A DNA stretch of 15,234 nt, from positions 1-15,234 of the forward strand of contig DATHJZ010000126.1 in the NCBI GenBank assembly GCA_035286365.1. Direction: 5' to 3'. Positions within the stretch are counted from its first letter, which is position 1. Every line of letters starts with the position of its first letter. This stretch comes from CADEED01 sp035286365. GTDB taxonomy: Bacteria; Pseudomonadota; Gammaproteobacteria; Steroidobacterales; Steroidobacteraceae. Below the pieces are notes generated by a model that saw only the letters and a list, made by a program, of their open reading frames with translations, made no database searches and had not been told where the DNA came from. Both the position numbers and the translations under genes were made by a program. Of the stretch, positions 1 through 7,558 are shown one piece after another.

Positions 1-1
1 C

Positions 2-1132
2 AAGAAAACGAAGAAATCCGGCAAGGCGGCGAAACAGGGTGTGCCCGAGGCGGGCCCGCTCGCGCAGCTGCGAGCGGAAATCGACGGCGTGGATGCGCGC
101 ATCCACGAGCTGCTGAACGACCGCGCGCGCCTCGCCCGCCAAGCCGGCATCTCCAAGCATGCCGATGGCCACACCGTCGACTACTACCGCCCCGAGCGCG
201 AGGCGCAGGTGTTGCGCATGGCGCGCGAGCGGAACAAGGGTCCGCTGCGCACCGAGGAAATCCTCAGGCTGTTCCGCGAGATCATGTCGGCGTGCCTGGC
301 GCAGGAAGAGCCGCTCAAGGTCGGCTTCCTCGGGCCCGAGGGCACGTTCTCGCAGACCGCCGCGCTCAAGCACTTCGGCCATTCGGTGCGCGCGCTGGCC
401 TTGCAGTCGGTGGAAGAAGTATTCCACGAGGTGGAAGCCGGCATGGCCGACTTCGGCGTCGTACCGGTGGAGAATTCCACCGAAGGGTCGGTCAATCACA
501 CGCTCGACAGCTTGTTAGGTTCGCCGCTGCGCATCTGCGGTGAGGTGGAGCTGCGCATCCACCAGTTCCTCATGGGCAACATGGAATCGATCGCGAAGAT
601 CAAGCGCATCTGCAGCCATCCGCAGTCGCTCGCACAGTGCCGCGGCTGGCTCGATGAACACCTGCCCGACGTACCGCGCGTTCCGGTTGCGAGCAACGCC
701 GAGGCCGCGCGGCGCGCGCGCGACGAAGCCGGCACCGCGGCCATCGCCGGCGAGACCGCGGCCGAGGTCTATGGGCTCAAACTACTGGCCACCGAGATCG
801 AAGATCGCGACGACAACACCACGCGGTTTTTTGTAGTAGGCCGCAAGGTCTTCAATCCAAGCGGCGACGATCGCACCAGTATCCTGTGCTCGGCGCTCCA
901 CACCGACTCACCCGGTGCGCTGTTCCGGCTGCTCGAGCCGCTGGCCAAACACAACATCAGTCTCACGCGCATCGAATCGCGGCCGTCGCACCGCAAGAAG
1001 TGGGACTACGTGTTCTTCTTCGACATCGAAGGCCACGCCGACGAGCCGCATGTCGCCAAGGCGCTCGCGGCGCTCAAGAAGCGCGCCTCGCTGTTCCGCG
1101 TGCTCGGCTCCTACCCGCGCGCGGTGAACTGA
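2..1132 (+). CDS. pheA: Bifunctional chorismate mutase / prephenate dehydratase (P-protein), 5' end probably outside the window
   Basis: Converts chorismate to prephenate and then to phenylpyruvate in phenylalanine synthesis (cytoplasm). Numbering from the first in-window start, GTG at 41 (363 aa): an AroQ chorismate mutase helix bundle at about 5-90 keeps R11, R28 and K39. Prephenate dehydratase spans about 93-268, with GPEGTFS (98-104), VPVENSTEGS (141-150) and the catalytic TTRF (260-263). A C-terminal ACT domain (about 278-356) carries GALF (292-295) and ESRP (312-315), the phenylalanine-sensing motifs. Feedback inhibition by phenylalanine is therefore expected from the family. The frame stays open to base 2 and encodes a lysine-rich stretch. 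No Shine-Dalgarno is evident before the GTG, so I think translation starts upstream of the window with a basic N-terminal extension. hisC follows after 16 bp. Function is sure; the start is not. Confidence 0.95.
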   Translation, partial: KKTKKSGKAAKQGVPEAGPLAQLRAEIDGVDARIHELLNDRARLARQAGISKHADGHTVDYYRPEREAQVLRMARERNKGPLRTEEILRLFREIMSACLAQEEPLKVGFLGPEGTFSQTAALKHFGHSVRALALQSVEEVFHEVEAGMADFGVVPVENSTEGSVNHTLDSLLGSPLRICGEVELRIHQFLMGNMESIAKIKRICSHPQSLAQCRGWLDEHLPDVPRVPVASNAEAARRARDEAGTAAIAGETAAEVYGLKLLATEIEDRDDNTTRFFVVGRKVFNPSGDDRTSILCSALHTDSPGALFRLLEPLAKHNISLTRIESRPSHRKKWDYVFFFDIEGHADEPHVAKALAALKKRASLFRVLGSYPRAVN

Positions 1133-1148
1133 TCCGAATGTTCCACGC

Positions 1149-2270
1149 GTGAGCGACAAACCCGCCGCGCCCGGAGAGCTTGCGCTCGACTGCGTGCGCA
1201 CGCTGGCGCCGTACGTGCCCGGCAAGCCCATCGAAGAGCTGCAGCGTGAACTCGGCCTGAGCGACATCATCAAGCTCGCGTCGAACGAAAATCCGTTCGG
1301 CCCGAGTCCACGCGCGCTCGCGGCCATGCGCAAAGCGGTGGCGGACGCCTGGTTGTATCCGGACGGCAGCGGTCACGAGCTCAAACAGAAACTGGCGGCG
1401 AAGCTCAACGTCGACACGAATCAGATCACGCTCGGCAACGGCTCCAACGACCTGCTGGTGCTGCTGGCGGAAGGCTTCCTCAAGCCCGGGCTCGAGGCCG
1501 TGTACTCGCAGTACGCTTTCGCGGTGTATCCGATCGCGGTGCAGGCGACCGGTGCGACGGGCGTGGCGGTGCCTGCGAATCCGCCGGATTCCGCCATGCC
1601 GCTGGGACACGATCTGGCCGCGATGGCGCGTGCCATCACGCCGCGCACGCGCATCGTGTTCGTCGCCAACCCCAACAACCCCACCGGGACCTGGGTGCCA
1701 GCCGGCGAACTCAAGCAGTTCATTGCCGCCGTACCGCCCCACGCGCTGATCGCACTCGACGAGGCCTACTTCGAATACTCGGGCGCTCTCGATATCCAGG
1801 ACGGCATCGAGTGGCTGGCCGACTTTCCCAACCTGGTCGTTTTCCGCACCTTCTCCAAGGCGTATGGCCTGGCCGGGGTGCGCGTGGGCTACGCGGTGAG
1901 TCACCCGAGCGTCGCGGACATGCTCAATCGTGTGCGACAGGCATTCAATGTATCGGTGATCGGGCTCGCGGGCGCGAGCGCCGCGCTCGACGACCCCGAG
2001 CACGTGGCCGCCGCAGTCAAGGTGGCCGTGACCGAGCGCGTGCGGGTCGCCGCGCAGCTCGAAAAATCCGGCACGCACGCGTTGCCTTCCGCCGGCAATT
2101 TCCTGCTGCTGCATGCGGGTGCAGATGCCCGCGCGCGCTACGAAGCGCTGCTGCGCAAGGGCGTCATCGTGCGGCCGCTCGGAAGCTATCAGCTGCCCGA
2201 GTATCTGCGCGTGACGCTGGGTACCGTCGCACAGAACGATCGTTTCCTCGCCGCCTGGGAAGCTTGCTAG
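1149..2270 (+). CDS. hisC: Histidinol-phosphate aminotransferase
   Basis: PLP-dependent transamination of imidazole acetol phosphate with glutamate in histidine synthesis. HisC enzymes can also act on aromatic keto acids, which fits the position beside pheA. The 373-aa protein is a full fold-type I aminotransferase: SNENPFG (45-51), NPNNPTG (174-180), LDEAYFEY (203-210) with the PLP-ring Asp204 and Tyr207, and TFSKAYGLAG (234-243) with the Schiff-base Lys237. Arg246 lies in VRVGY. The start is GTG at 1149; the ATG at 1138 is in another frame, and no clear Shine-Dalgarno is present, so translation probably depends on coupling to pheA 16 bp upstream. In many gammaproteobacteria tyrA and aroA follow here; in this window cmk follows directly. 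Confidence 0.95.
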   Translation: MSDKPAAPGELALDCVRTLAPYVPGKPIEELQRELGLSDIIKLASNENPFGPSPRALAAMRKAVADAWLYPDGSGHELKQKLAAKLNVDTNQITLGNGSNDLLVLLAEGFLKPGLEAVYSQYAFAVYPIAVQATGATGVAVPANPPDSAMPLGHDLAAMARAITPRTRIVFVANPNNPTGTWVPAGELKQFIAAVPPHALIALDEAYFEYSGALDIQDGIEWLADFPNLVVFRTFSKAYGLAGVRVGYAVSHPSVADMLNRVRQAFNVSVIGLAGASAALDDPEHVAAAVKVAVTERVRVAAQLEKSGTHALPSAGNFLLLHAGADARARYEALLRKGVIVRPLGSYQLPEYLRVTLGTVAQNDRFLAAWEAC

Positions 2271-2279
2271 CCTTCCCGC

Positions 2280-2969
2280 ATGCACGCAGCCGCAGTACCC
2301 ATCGTCACCATCGACGGACCTTCGAGTTCGGGCAAGGGCACCATCAGCCGCATCGTCGCCGCCCGGGTCGGGTGGAACCTGCTCGACAGCGGCGCGCTGT
2401 ATCGCCTGGTCGCGCTGGGCGGAATTCTGCGCAATCTCGATCCCGACGACGTCGAACAGCACGTGGGCGTTGCCAGGTCCATGAAAGTGGAATTCGGCTC
2501 GGTGGGCTCAGGGGAAGAGCACGTCTCCCTGGATGGCCGGGACGTGACCGAGAAGATCCGCACCGAGCAAGCCGGGGCGGGCGCCTCCCGCGTGGCCGCC
2601 TGGCCGGCCGTCCGCTCCGCGCTTACGGACCGCCAAAGGGCGTTCGCTACACCCCCGGGTCTGGTGGCCGACGGCCGCGATATGGGCACCGTGATCTTTC
2701 CGGAGGCCCAGTTGAAGGTCTTCCTGACAGCCAGCGCTGAAGAGAGGGCCCAAAGACGCCATAAGCAGTTGATCGGCAAGGGCTCCGCTGCTAGTCTTGC
2801 CGCCCTTTCGCGGGAGATCGCGGAGCGCGATTTGCGGGATTCCACCCGCCAGGTCGCCCCGCTCAAGCCCGCGCCAGATGCGCAGTTGCTCGACTCCACC
2901 GGGTTGAGTATCGAAGCGGTCGTCGAGCGGGTTCTCTCGCTCGGGCGCGAGCGAAGACTCTGGCCATAG
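2280..2969 (+). CDS. cmk: Cytidylate kinase
   Basis: Phosphorylates CMP and dCMP with ATP in pyrimidine nucleotide salvage (cytoplasm). The length, 229 aa, is normal for bacterial CMP kinase. Visible motifs are the P-loop GPSSSGKG (13-20), the LDSGALYR nucleotide-binding segment just after it, ADGRDMGTVIFP in the middle, and the SAEERAQRR lid region. The ATG at 2280 lies 9 bp after the hisC stop with no obvious Shine-Dalgarno, which suggests translational coupling. rpsA follows 164 bp later, the conserved cmk-rpsA pairing. A stem-loop (2961-2984) spans the stop codon. Confidence 0.96.
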   Translation: MHAAAVPIVTIDGPSSSGKGTISRIVAARVGWNLLDSGALYRLVALGGILRNLDPDDVEQHVGVARSMKVEFGSVGSGEEHVSLDGRDVTEKIRTEQAGAGASRVAAWPAVRSALTDRQRAFATPPGLVADGRDMGTVIFPEAQLKVFLTASAEERAQRRHKQLIGKGSAASLAALSREIAERDLRDSTRQVAPLKPAPDAQLLDSTGLSIEAVVERVLSLGRERRLWP

Positions 2970-2984
2970 CGTCAACGCTGGCCA
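2961..2984 (+). other. Stem-loop across the cmk stop codon
   Basis: TGGCC-AT-AGCG, loop TCAA, CGCT-GGCCA: nine paired bases with a two-base bulge and a four-base loop, overlapping the TAG stop at 2967-2969. No T-run follows, so it is not a standard intrinsic terminator. It could protect or mark the cmk mRNA 3' end. The structure is read from sequence only. Confidence 0.45.
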
Positions 2985-3016
2985 AAGTACTTCGCCCTCG
3001 AAACGTTTTCAGGTTG

Positions 3017-3034
3017 CTTCGCACGGACGCGAAG
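3017..3034 (+). promoter_or_regulatory. rpsA leader hairpin with weak promoter-like sequence
   Basis: CTTCGC, loop ACGGAC, GCGAAG is a perfect 6-bp stem about 100 bp upstream of rpsA. TTGCTT (3014-3019) and TGTACA (3038-3043), 18 bp apart, resemble a weak sigma-70 promoter straddling the hairpin. rpsA itself has only GGA (3125-3127) as a possible Shine-Dalgarno. That matches the known habit of rpsA leaders in enterobacteria, where structure rather than a strong Shine-Dalgarno permits initiation and S1 autoregulates. The link to autoregulation here is inference. Confidence 0.3.
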
Positions 3035-3133
3035 TTGTGTACACATCCTCGAGGGGACCGGATTTCCCACGAGCGTAAAGATTGTCACGGCGCCATTTAA
3101 AAAATTACGGCGGTCCGTGCGAATGGAAACTAA

Positions 3134-4810
3134 ATGACCGAAAGTTTTGCCCAGCTCTTCGAACAGAGCCTCGCTAATCAGCGCATCCGCCCTGGAATGA
3201 TCCTCACCGGCCTCGTCGTAGACGTAGGCGACGACATGGTCGTGGTGAACGTGGGCTTGAAATCCGAAGCCGTCATCCCGCTCGAGCAGTTCAAGAACGA
3301 ACGCGGCGAAGTCGAGGTGAAGGCCGGCGACAGCGTCGAAGTCGCCCTCGATGCAATGGAAGACGGCACCGGCGAAACGCGCCTCTCGCGCGAAAAAGCC
3401 AAGCGTGCCCGCACCTGGACGCGACTCGAAGAGTCCTTCAACAAATCCGAAATCGTCACCGGCACCATCACGGGCCGTGTGAAGGGTGGTTTCACCGTCG
3501 AGATCGACAACGTCCGCGCGTTCCTGCCGGGCTCACTGGTCGATGTTCGCCCGGTGCGCGACACCGCCTACCTCGAAGGCAAGTCCCTCGAGTTTAAAGT
3601 CATCAAGCTCGACCAGAAGCGCAACAACGTGGTTGTTAGCCGCCGCGCGGTCGTGGAGCAGGAATTCTCCGCCGAGCGCAGCGCGCTCATGGACAACCTG
3701 CAGGAAGGCACCGTGCTCAAGGGCACCGTCAAGAACCTCACCGACTACGGCGCGTTCGTGGATCTCGGCGGCATCGACGGCCTGCTGCACATCACCGACA
3801 TGGCGTGGAAGCGCGTCAAGCATCCCTCGGAAGTGGTCAAGGTCGGCGACGAAATCGACGTCCGCATCCTGAAGTTCGACCGCGAGCGTTCGCGCGTCAG
3901 CTTGGGCCTGAAGCAGCTCGGCGCGGATCCGTGGGAGAACATCGCCCGCCGCTATCCGCCCAACACCCGCGTGTTCGGCAAGGTCACGAACATCGCCGAC
4001 TACGGCGCGTTCGTGGAGATCGAAGACGGCGTCGAGGGCCTGGTCCACGTGTCCGAAATGGATTGGACCAACAAGAACGTCAACCCGGCCAAGGTCGTGC
4101 ACTCGGGCCAGGAAGTCGAAGTCATGGTGCTCGACGTGGACGAAGAGCGTCGCCGCATTTCGCTCGGCCTCAAGCAGTGCAAACAGAATCCCTGGAAGGA
4201 GTTCGCCGAGAACTTCAACCGTGGCGACAAGGTGGCGGGCCAGATCAAGTCCATCACCGACTTCGGTGTGTTCATCGGACTTGCCGGCAACATCGACGGT
4301 CTCGTGCACCTGTCCGATCTTTCCTGGGATGTCGCTGGCGAAGAAGCCGTGCGCAACTACCAGAAGGGTCAGCAGGTCGAGGCCATGGTTCTCTCGATTG
4401 ACCCGGAGCGTGAGCGCATTTCGCTCGGCATCAAGCAGCTCGCGCAGGACCCGTTCAGCGAGTACATCGCCACGAATCCGAAGGGCACCATCGTGAAGGG
4501 GGTCGTCAAAGAAGTTGACGCGCGGGGAGCCGTGATCGACCTTGGCAATGGCATCGAAGGCCAGCTGCGTGCTTCCGAGCTCGCGCGTGATCGCGTCGAA
4601 GACGCGCGCACCGTGCTCAAGGTTGGCCAGGAACTCGAAGCCAGGTTCACCGGTGTGGATCGCAAGACACGCACGATCGCGCTGTCCATCAAGGCGAAGG
4701 AAATGCACGAGGAGGCAGAAGCCGTCTCGAGCTACCGCTCCGAGCAGGGTTCGAGCAGCGGCACCAGCCTCGGCGATCTGCTCAAGGAGCAGATTGGCGG
4801 CGAACGTTAA
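3134..4810 (+). CDS. rpsA: 30S ribosomal protein S1
   Basis: Binds mRNA on the 30S subunit and allows initiation on structured or weak-Shine-Dalgarno messages. The 558-aa protein has six S1 (OB-fold) repeats, beginning near residues 19, 107, 192, 277, 364 and 450. The first two are degenerate and serve ribosome docking in the family. Repeats 3-5 carry the best RNA-binding signatures, such as DYGAFVDLGGIDGLLH, DYGAFVEIEDGVEGLVH and DFGVFIGLAGNIDGLVH. Length and repeat number match the proteobacterial form. The start is ATG at 3134 in a locally AT-rich leader with a poor Shine-Dalgarno, consistent with autogenous control. It lies between cmk and ihfB as in most gammaproteobacteria. Confidence 0.98.
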   Translation: MTESFAQLFEQSLANQRIRPGMILTGLVVDVGDDMVVVNVGLKSEAVIPLEQFKNERGEVEVKAGDSVEVALDAMEDGTGETRLSREKAKRARTWTRLEESFNKSEIVTGTITGRVKGGFTVEIDNVRAFLPGSLVDVRPVRDTAYLEGKSLEFKVIKLDQKRNNVVVSRRAVVEQEFSAERSALMDNLQEGTVLKGTVKNLTDYGAFVDLGGIDGLLHITDMAWKRVKHPSEVVKVGDEIDVRILKFDRERSRVSLGLKQLGADPWENIARRYPPNTRVFGKVTNIADYGAFVEIEDGVEGLVHVSEMDWTNKNVNPAKVVHSGQEVEVMVLDVDEERRRISLGLKQCKQNPWKEFAENFNRGDKVAGQIKSITDFGVFIGLAGNIDGLVHLSDLSWDVAGEEAVRNYQKGQQVEAMVLSIDPERERISLGIKQLAQDPFSEYIATNPKGTIVKGVVKEVDARGAVIDLGNGIEGQLRASELARDRVEDARTVLKVGQELEARFTGVDRKTRTIALSIKAKEMHEEAEAVSSYRSEQGSSSGTSLGDLLKEQIGGER

Positions 4811-4868
4811 AGCCCAGGCTTCCCCAGGCTTTTAAGAAAGATAAAAGCAACACAGGATAACGGCCCCC

Positions 4869-5171
4869 ATGACGAAGTCCGAGCTCATCGAGATCATCAC
4901 GGCAAAACAGAAACATCTGCCAGCCAAGGATGTGGAGCTCGCGCTCAAACAGATCCTCGAGATCATGAGCGATGCTTTGTCGGCGGGAGATCGCATCGAG
5001 ATACGTGGCTTCGGCTCGTTCTCGCTGCACTTCCGGCCGCCGCGGCAGGGCCGAAATCCGAAGACCGGCGAAGCCGTGGCGCTTTCCGGCAAGTACGTTC
5101 CGCACTTCAAGCCGGGCAAGGACCTGCGCGAGCGGGTCAACGACGGAGCCGATCGGCCCATCCGCGATTGA
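4869..5171 (+). CDS. ihfB: Integration host factor subunit beta
   Basis: Forms the IHF heterodimer with IhfA and bends DNA sharply at specific sites; sigma-54 promoters such as those near 12950 and 13150 commonly use it. The 100-aa protein begins MTKSELIE as IHF-beta typically does. It has the dimerising helices, the GFGSFSLH segment and the beta-arm with GRNPKTGE followed by the KYVPHFKPGK end. The position after rpsA supports beta rather than HU or IHF-alpha. ATG at 4869 has only AGGA at 4854-4857, spaced 11 bp, as a possible Shine-Dalgarno. The 58-bp gap after rpsA holds the direct repeat CCCAGGCTT and an AT-rich patch (GATAAAAG) that may be a weak promoter. The stop codon overlaps the aroA start. 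Confidence 0.97.
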   Translation: MTKSELIEIITAKQKHLPAKDVELALKQILEIMSDALSAGDRIEIRGFGSFSLHFRPPRQGRNPKTGEAVALSGKYVPHFKPGKDLRERVNDGADRPIRD

Positions 5172-6493
5172 TGGGGATATATCCCGCGTTTCTCGATCTG
5201 GAGCCCTGGGCTGCGGGCGTTTTCCGATTCGATACCCCGCTGCCCGGCAGCAAGTCGCTGACGTTGCGCGATTGCGCCATTGCGGCGCTCGCCGATGGCG
5301 TCAGCATCATTCGCTATCCCGGTGAATGCGACGACTACTGGCGAATGAAGGATTGCCTGCGCAAGCTGGGGATAGCAGTCGACGATTCCGTCGACGGCGT
5401 GGTCCGCATCACGGGCAGTGCGGGTGTCTTCTCGAGCGGGCCAGTGGACCTGTACGTCGGTCAAAGCGCGGTTTCGACGCGCCTGTTGCTCGCCATGGCG
5501 TCGCTGCGGCCGGATCCCACCACCATCGACGGCCACATCTCCATGCAGACGCGGCCTAACAAGCCGCTGGTCGACGCGCTCGCCGCGCTCGGCGCGCAGC
5601 TGCAATCGAGCAACGACGGGCATTTGCCGACCACGGTCGTCGGCACGCGTTCGTTGAAAGGGCCGGCGCGCGTGCCCAGCAATATCTCGAGCCAGTACCT
5701 AACCAGCCTGCTCATCATCGGGCCGTTGATCGAAGGCGGGCTCATCATCGAGGTCGAAGGCGAGCTCACCAGCAAGCCCTACGTCGATCTGACGCTCGAT
5801 GAGATGGCGAAGTTTGGCGCGAACGTCGAAAACCACGGCTACCAGAAGCTCATCGTGGCGCCGCTCGCCTACCGCGCCAGCAGCATCGACGTCGAAGGCG
5901 ATGCGTCCGCGGCTTCCTATTTCGCGGCGCTGGCAACGCTGCATGGCGGGCGCATCACGCTGAGCAATCTCGGCACGCGCACGCGCCAGGGCGATTACGC
6001 ATTCTTTGGTCTGTGCGAGAAGCTCGGCGCGACCGTGCAGCGTTCGCCCGACAGCACCGTCATCGAAGGACCGCGAACCTTGAGCGCCGGATTCGATGCA
6101 CCGGTCGATATGGCCAGCATGCCGGACGTAGCGCCTACGCTCATGATGATCGCGCCGTTTCTGTCCAGGCCCACGCGCATCGAAGGTCTCGCGACGTTGC
6201 GCGTGAAGGAATGCGATCGCATCGCCGCACCGACGCGCGAGCTGCGCAAACTCGGCGTGACGGTGGAAGAGGGGCCCGACTGGATGCGCATCGAACCACT
6301 GCCGGAAGCGCAGTTGCCGCGACGCGACGTAGTGGAAATCGAGACCTATCACGATCACCGCATCGCGATGTCCTTCGGCGTGCTCGGTTCGCGCCTGCCA
6401 GGCCTGCGGATTCTCGATCCGGGCTGTGTGGCGAAAACGTATCCGAACTACTGGACGGACTGGCAGCGCGCCCGCGCCGCACCGCGTCAGTAA
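5171..6493 (+). CDS. aroA: 3-phosphoshikimate 1-carboxyvinyltransferase (EPSP synthase), divergent
   Basis: Transfers the enolpyruvyl group of PEP to shikimate-3-phosphate, the sixth shikimate-pathway step. I start at ATG 5171, which shares its A with the ihfB stop (TGATG) and implies coupling; this gives 440 aa. Conserved family residues: PGSKS with Lys28/Ser29, Arg33, Arg128 (TRP), SSQ (173-175), SKPYVD (201-206), GDAS (243-246), the PD catalytic Asp319, KECDR with Glu347 and Arg350, DHR (395-397) and AKTYP with Lys422. The loop usually read as GNAGTAMRP is GQSAVSTRL (97-105), so several PEP-site positions differ. aroA usually sits upstream of cmk in this cluster; here it lies after ihfB. 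EPSP synthase is the best call; a specialised paralogue is possible if a second aroA exists elsewhere. Confidence 0.92.
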   Translation: MGIYPAFLDLEPWAAGVFRFDTPLPGSKSLTLRDCAIAALADGVSIIRYPGECDDYWRMKDCLRKLGIAVDDSVDGVVRITGSAGVFSSGPVDLYVGQSAVSTRLLLAMASLRPDPTTIDGHISMQTRPNKPLVDALAALGAQLQSSNDGHLPTTVVGTRSLKGPARVPSNISSQYLTSLLIIGPLIEGGLIIEVEGELTSKPYVDLTLDEMAKFGANVENHGYQKLIVAPLAYRASSIDVEGDASAASYFAALATLHGGRITLSNLGTRTRQGDYAFFGLCEKLGATVQRSPDSTVIEGPRTLSAGFDAPVDMASMPDVAPTLMMIAPFLSRPTRIEGLATLRVKECDRIAAPTRELRKLGVTVEEGPDWMRIEPLPEAQLPRRDVVEIETYHDHRIAMSFGVLGSRLPGLRILDPGCVAKTYPNYWTDWQRARAAPRQ

Positions 6494-6511
6494 AGCTGTT
6501 AAGTTCCCCGC

Positions 6512-7471
6512 ATGCGCCTGCGCGGCATCGGTCCCGAAGTCCTCCTGCTCTGCTTCCTGGTGGTCGCGGCGGCCGCGTTTGCGCTCGGGCGGCGCTCGGC
6601 ACGTGCCCGGCGCGTGCGACTCAACGTCGACTATTTCACCGGTCTCGATCACCTGGTGAACGATCGCTTCGATCGCGCCACGGAAGTCTTCACGCGCCTC
6701 GCCACCAAGTCGCAGGAGGCGGAAATCCAGTTCGCGCTCGGCAGCCTGATGCGCAAGCGCGGCGAGGTGGATCGCGCCATCGCCATCCACATGGGCTTGA
6801 GCCAGCAGCGCGAAGCGGCGATTCGCGAACAGGCCACGTTCGCGCTCGGGCTCGATTACATGAGCGCGGGCCTGCTGGATCGCGCCGAGGAAAAACTGCG
6901 CGGCCTGATGTCGTCCGCGCAATACCGCGCCGCTGTCCTGGAACGTCTCGCGTGGGTGTACGAACAACAACGCGACTGGCGCGCGGCGCTCGACATCTGG
7001 CGCGAGTTGCCGCCGGAAAAACAGCGCGAGCGCGCCACCGTGGCGGCTCACTACTGCTGCGAGCTCGGTGAGGCCGCGCTCGCCGCGCGGGATTTCGATG
7101 CTGCGCGGGCGCAGGTGGCCGCGGCGCGCGTGCACGCACCGGATTCGGCGCGGGCCGCAATTCTGGCCGCGCGCATCGCGGCAGTTTCGGGCGATGAGGC
7201 CAAGGCGCTCGATCTGTATGTCGCGGCGCTGTCCGCCTCGCGCACCATCCAGTCGGCGTTCGGACCCGAAGCGCATGAAGTGCTGCAAGGGAGATCCGCA
7301 GAACTCGCGCAGCGGCTGAGCGCGCTGCCGCCGCAGGACGCAGGCTCCGTGCCCGAGCCCGCGCGGTTCCGCTGCGACCAGTGCGGCGTCGCGAGCGTCA
7401 CCTGGCACTGGCGCTGCCCGAGCTGCCGCAGCTGGGACTCGTTGCAAAGCGTGAATAATCGCGCACTTTGA
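6512..7471 (+). CDS. lapB: Lipopolysaccharide assembly protein B (TPR/rubredoxin-type), compact form
   Basis: LapB (YciM) is an inner-membrane adaptor that governs LpxC proteolysis by FtsH and so limits LPS synthesis. The 319-aa protein has one N-terminal membrane segment (about 9-26) followed by RRSARARR. TPR-type helices follow, including GSLMRKRGEVDRAIAIH (77-93) and DYMSAGLLDRAEE (115-127). The C-terminal rubredoxin-like metal site has CDQCG (Cys288, Cys291) and CPSCRSW (Cys302, Cys305). E. coli LapB is 389 aa; about 70 residues, roughly two TPRs, are missing between the YCCELG segment (181-186) and the metal site. It starts 18 bp after aroA, and there is no lapA, which normally precedes it. 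No strong Shine-Dalgarno is visible. Confidence 0.93.
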   Translation: MRLRGIGPEVLLLCFLVVAAAAFALGRRSARARRVRLNVDYFTGLDHLVNDRFDRATEVFTRLATKSQEAEIQFALGSLMRKRGEVDRAIAIHMGLSQQREAAIREQATFALGLDYMSAGLLDRAEEKLRGLMSSAQYRAAVLERLAWVYEQQRDWRAALDIWRELPPEKQRERATVAAHYCCELGEAALAARDFDAARAQVAAARVHAPDSARAAILAARIAAVSGDEAKALDLYVAALSASRTIQSAFGPEAHEVLQGRSAELAQRLSALPPQDAGSVPEPARFRCDQCGVASVTWHWRCPSCRSWDSLQSVNNRAL

Positions 7472-7506
7472 CGAGATTGACGGCTGCGGTGCGCGGCCCT
7501 GATGTT
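7468..7506 (+). promoter_or_regulatory. Possible sigma-70 promoter for the ComEA-like gene
   Basis: TTGACG occurs twice in tandem (7468-7473 and 7477-7482). The second is followed after 18 bp by the weak -10-like GATGTT (7501-7506). It lies 50 bp before the strong Shine-Dalgarno of the next gene. The -10 match is poor, so this is tentative. Confidence 0.25.
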
Positions 7507-7558
7507 GTTAGTCTCCTGTCGCCCGGAGTCGCCGGGCCCATCAAGGCAAGGAGGCCAC

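Noticed and set aside
1074..2462. Long open frame (462 codons) on the - strand opposite hisC and cmk
   Set aside because: Shadow of GC-rich coding DNA; the + strand frames carry full HisC and cytidylate kinase motifs, and the - frame has none.
3533..4708. 391-codon - strand frame opposite rpsA
   Set aside because: Its periodic His/Asp/Val-rich composition mirrors the S1 repeats on the other strand; no family motif.
5168..5173. TTG start for aroA one codon upstream
   Set aside because: ATG at 5171 overlaps the ihfB stop as TGATG, the usual coupling arrangement; TTG offers no better Shine-Dalgarno.
5699..7447. 582-codon - strand frame opposite aroA and lapB
   Set aside because: It spans two well-supported + strand genes and their junction; Arg/His-rich shadow composition.
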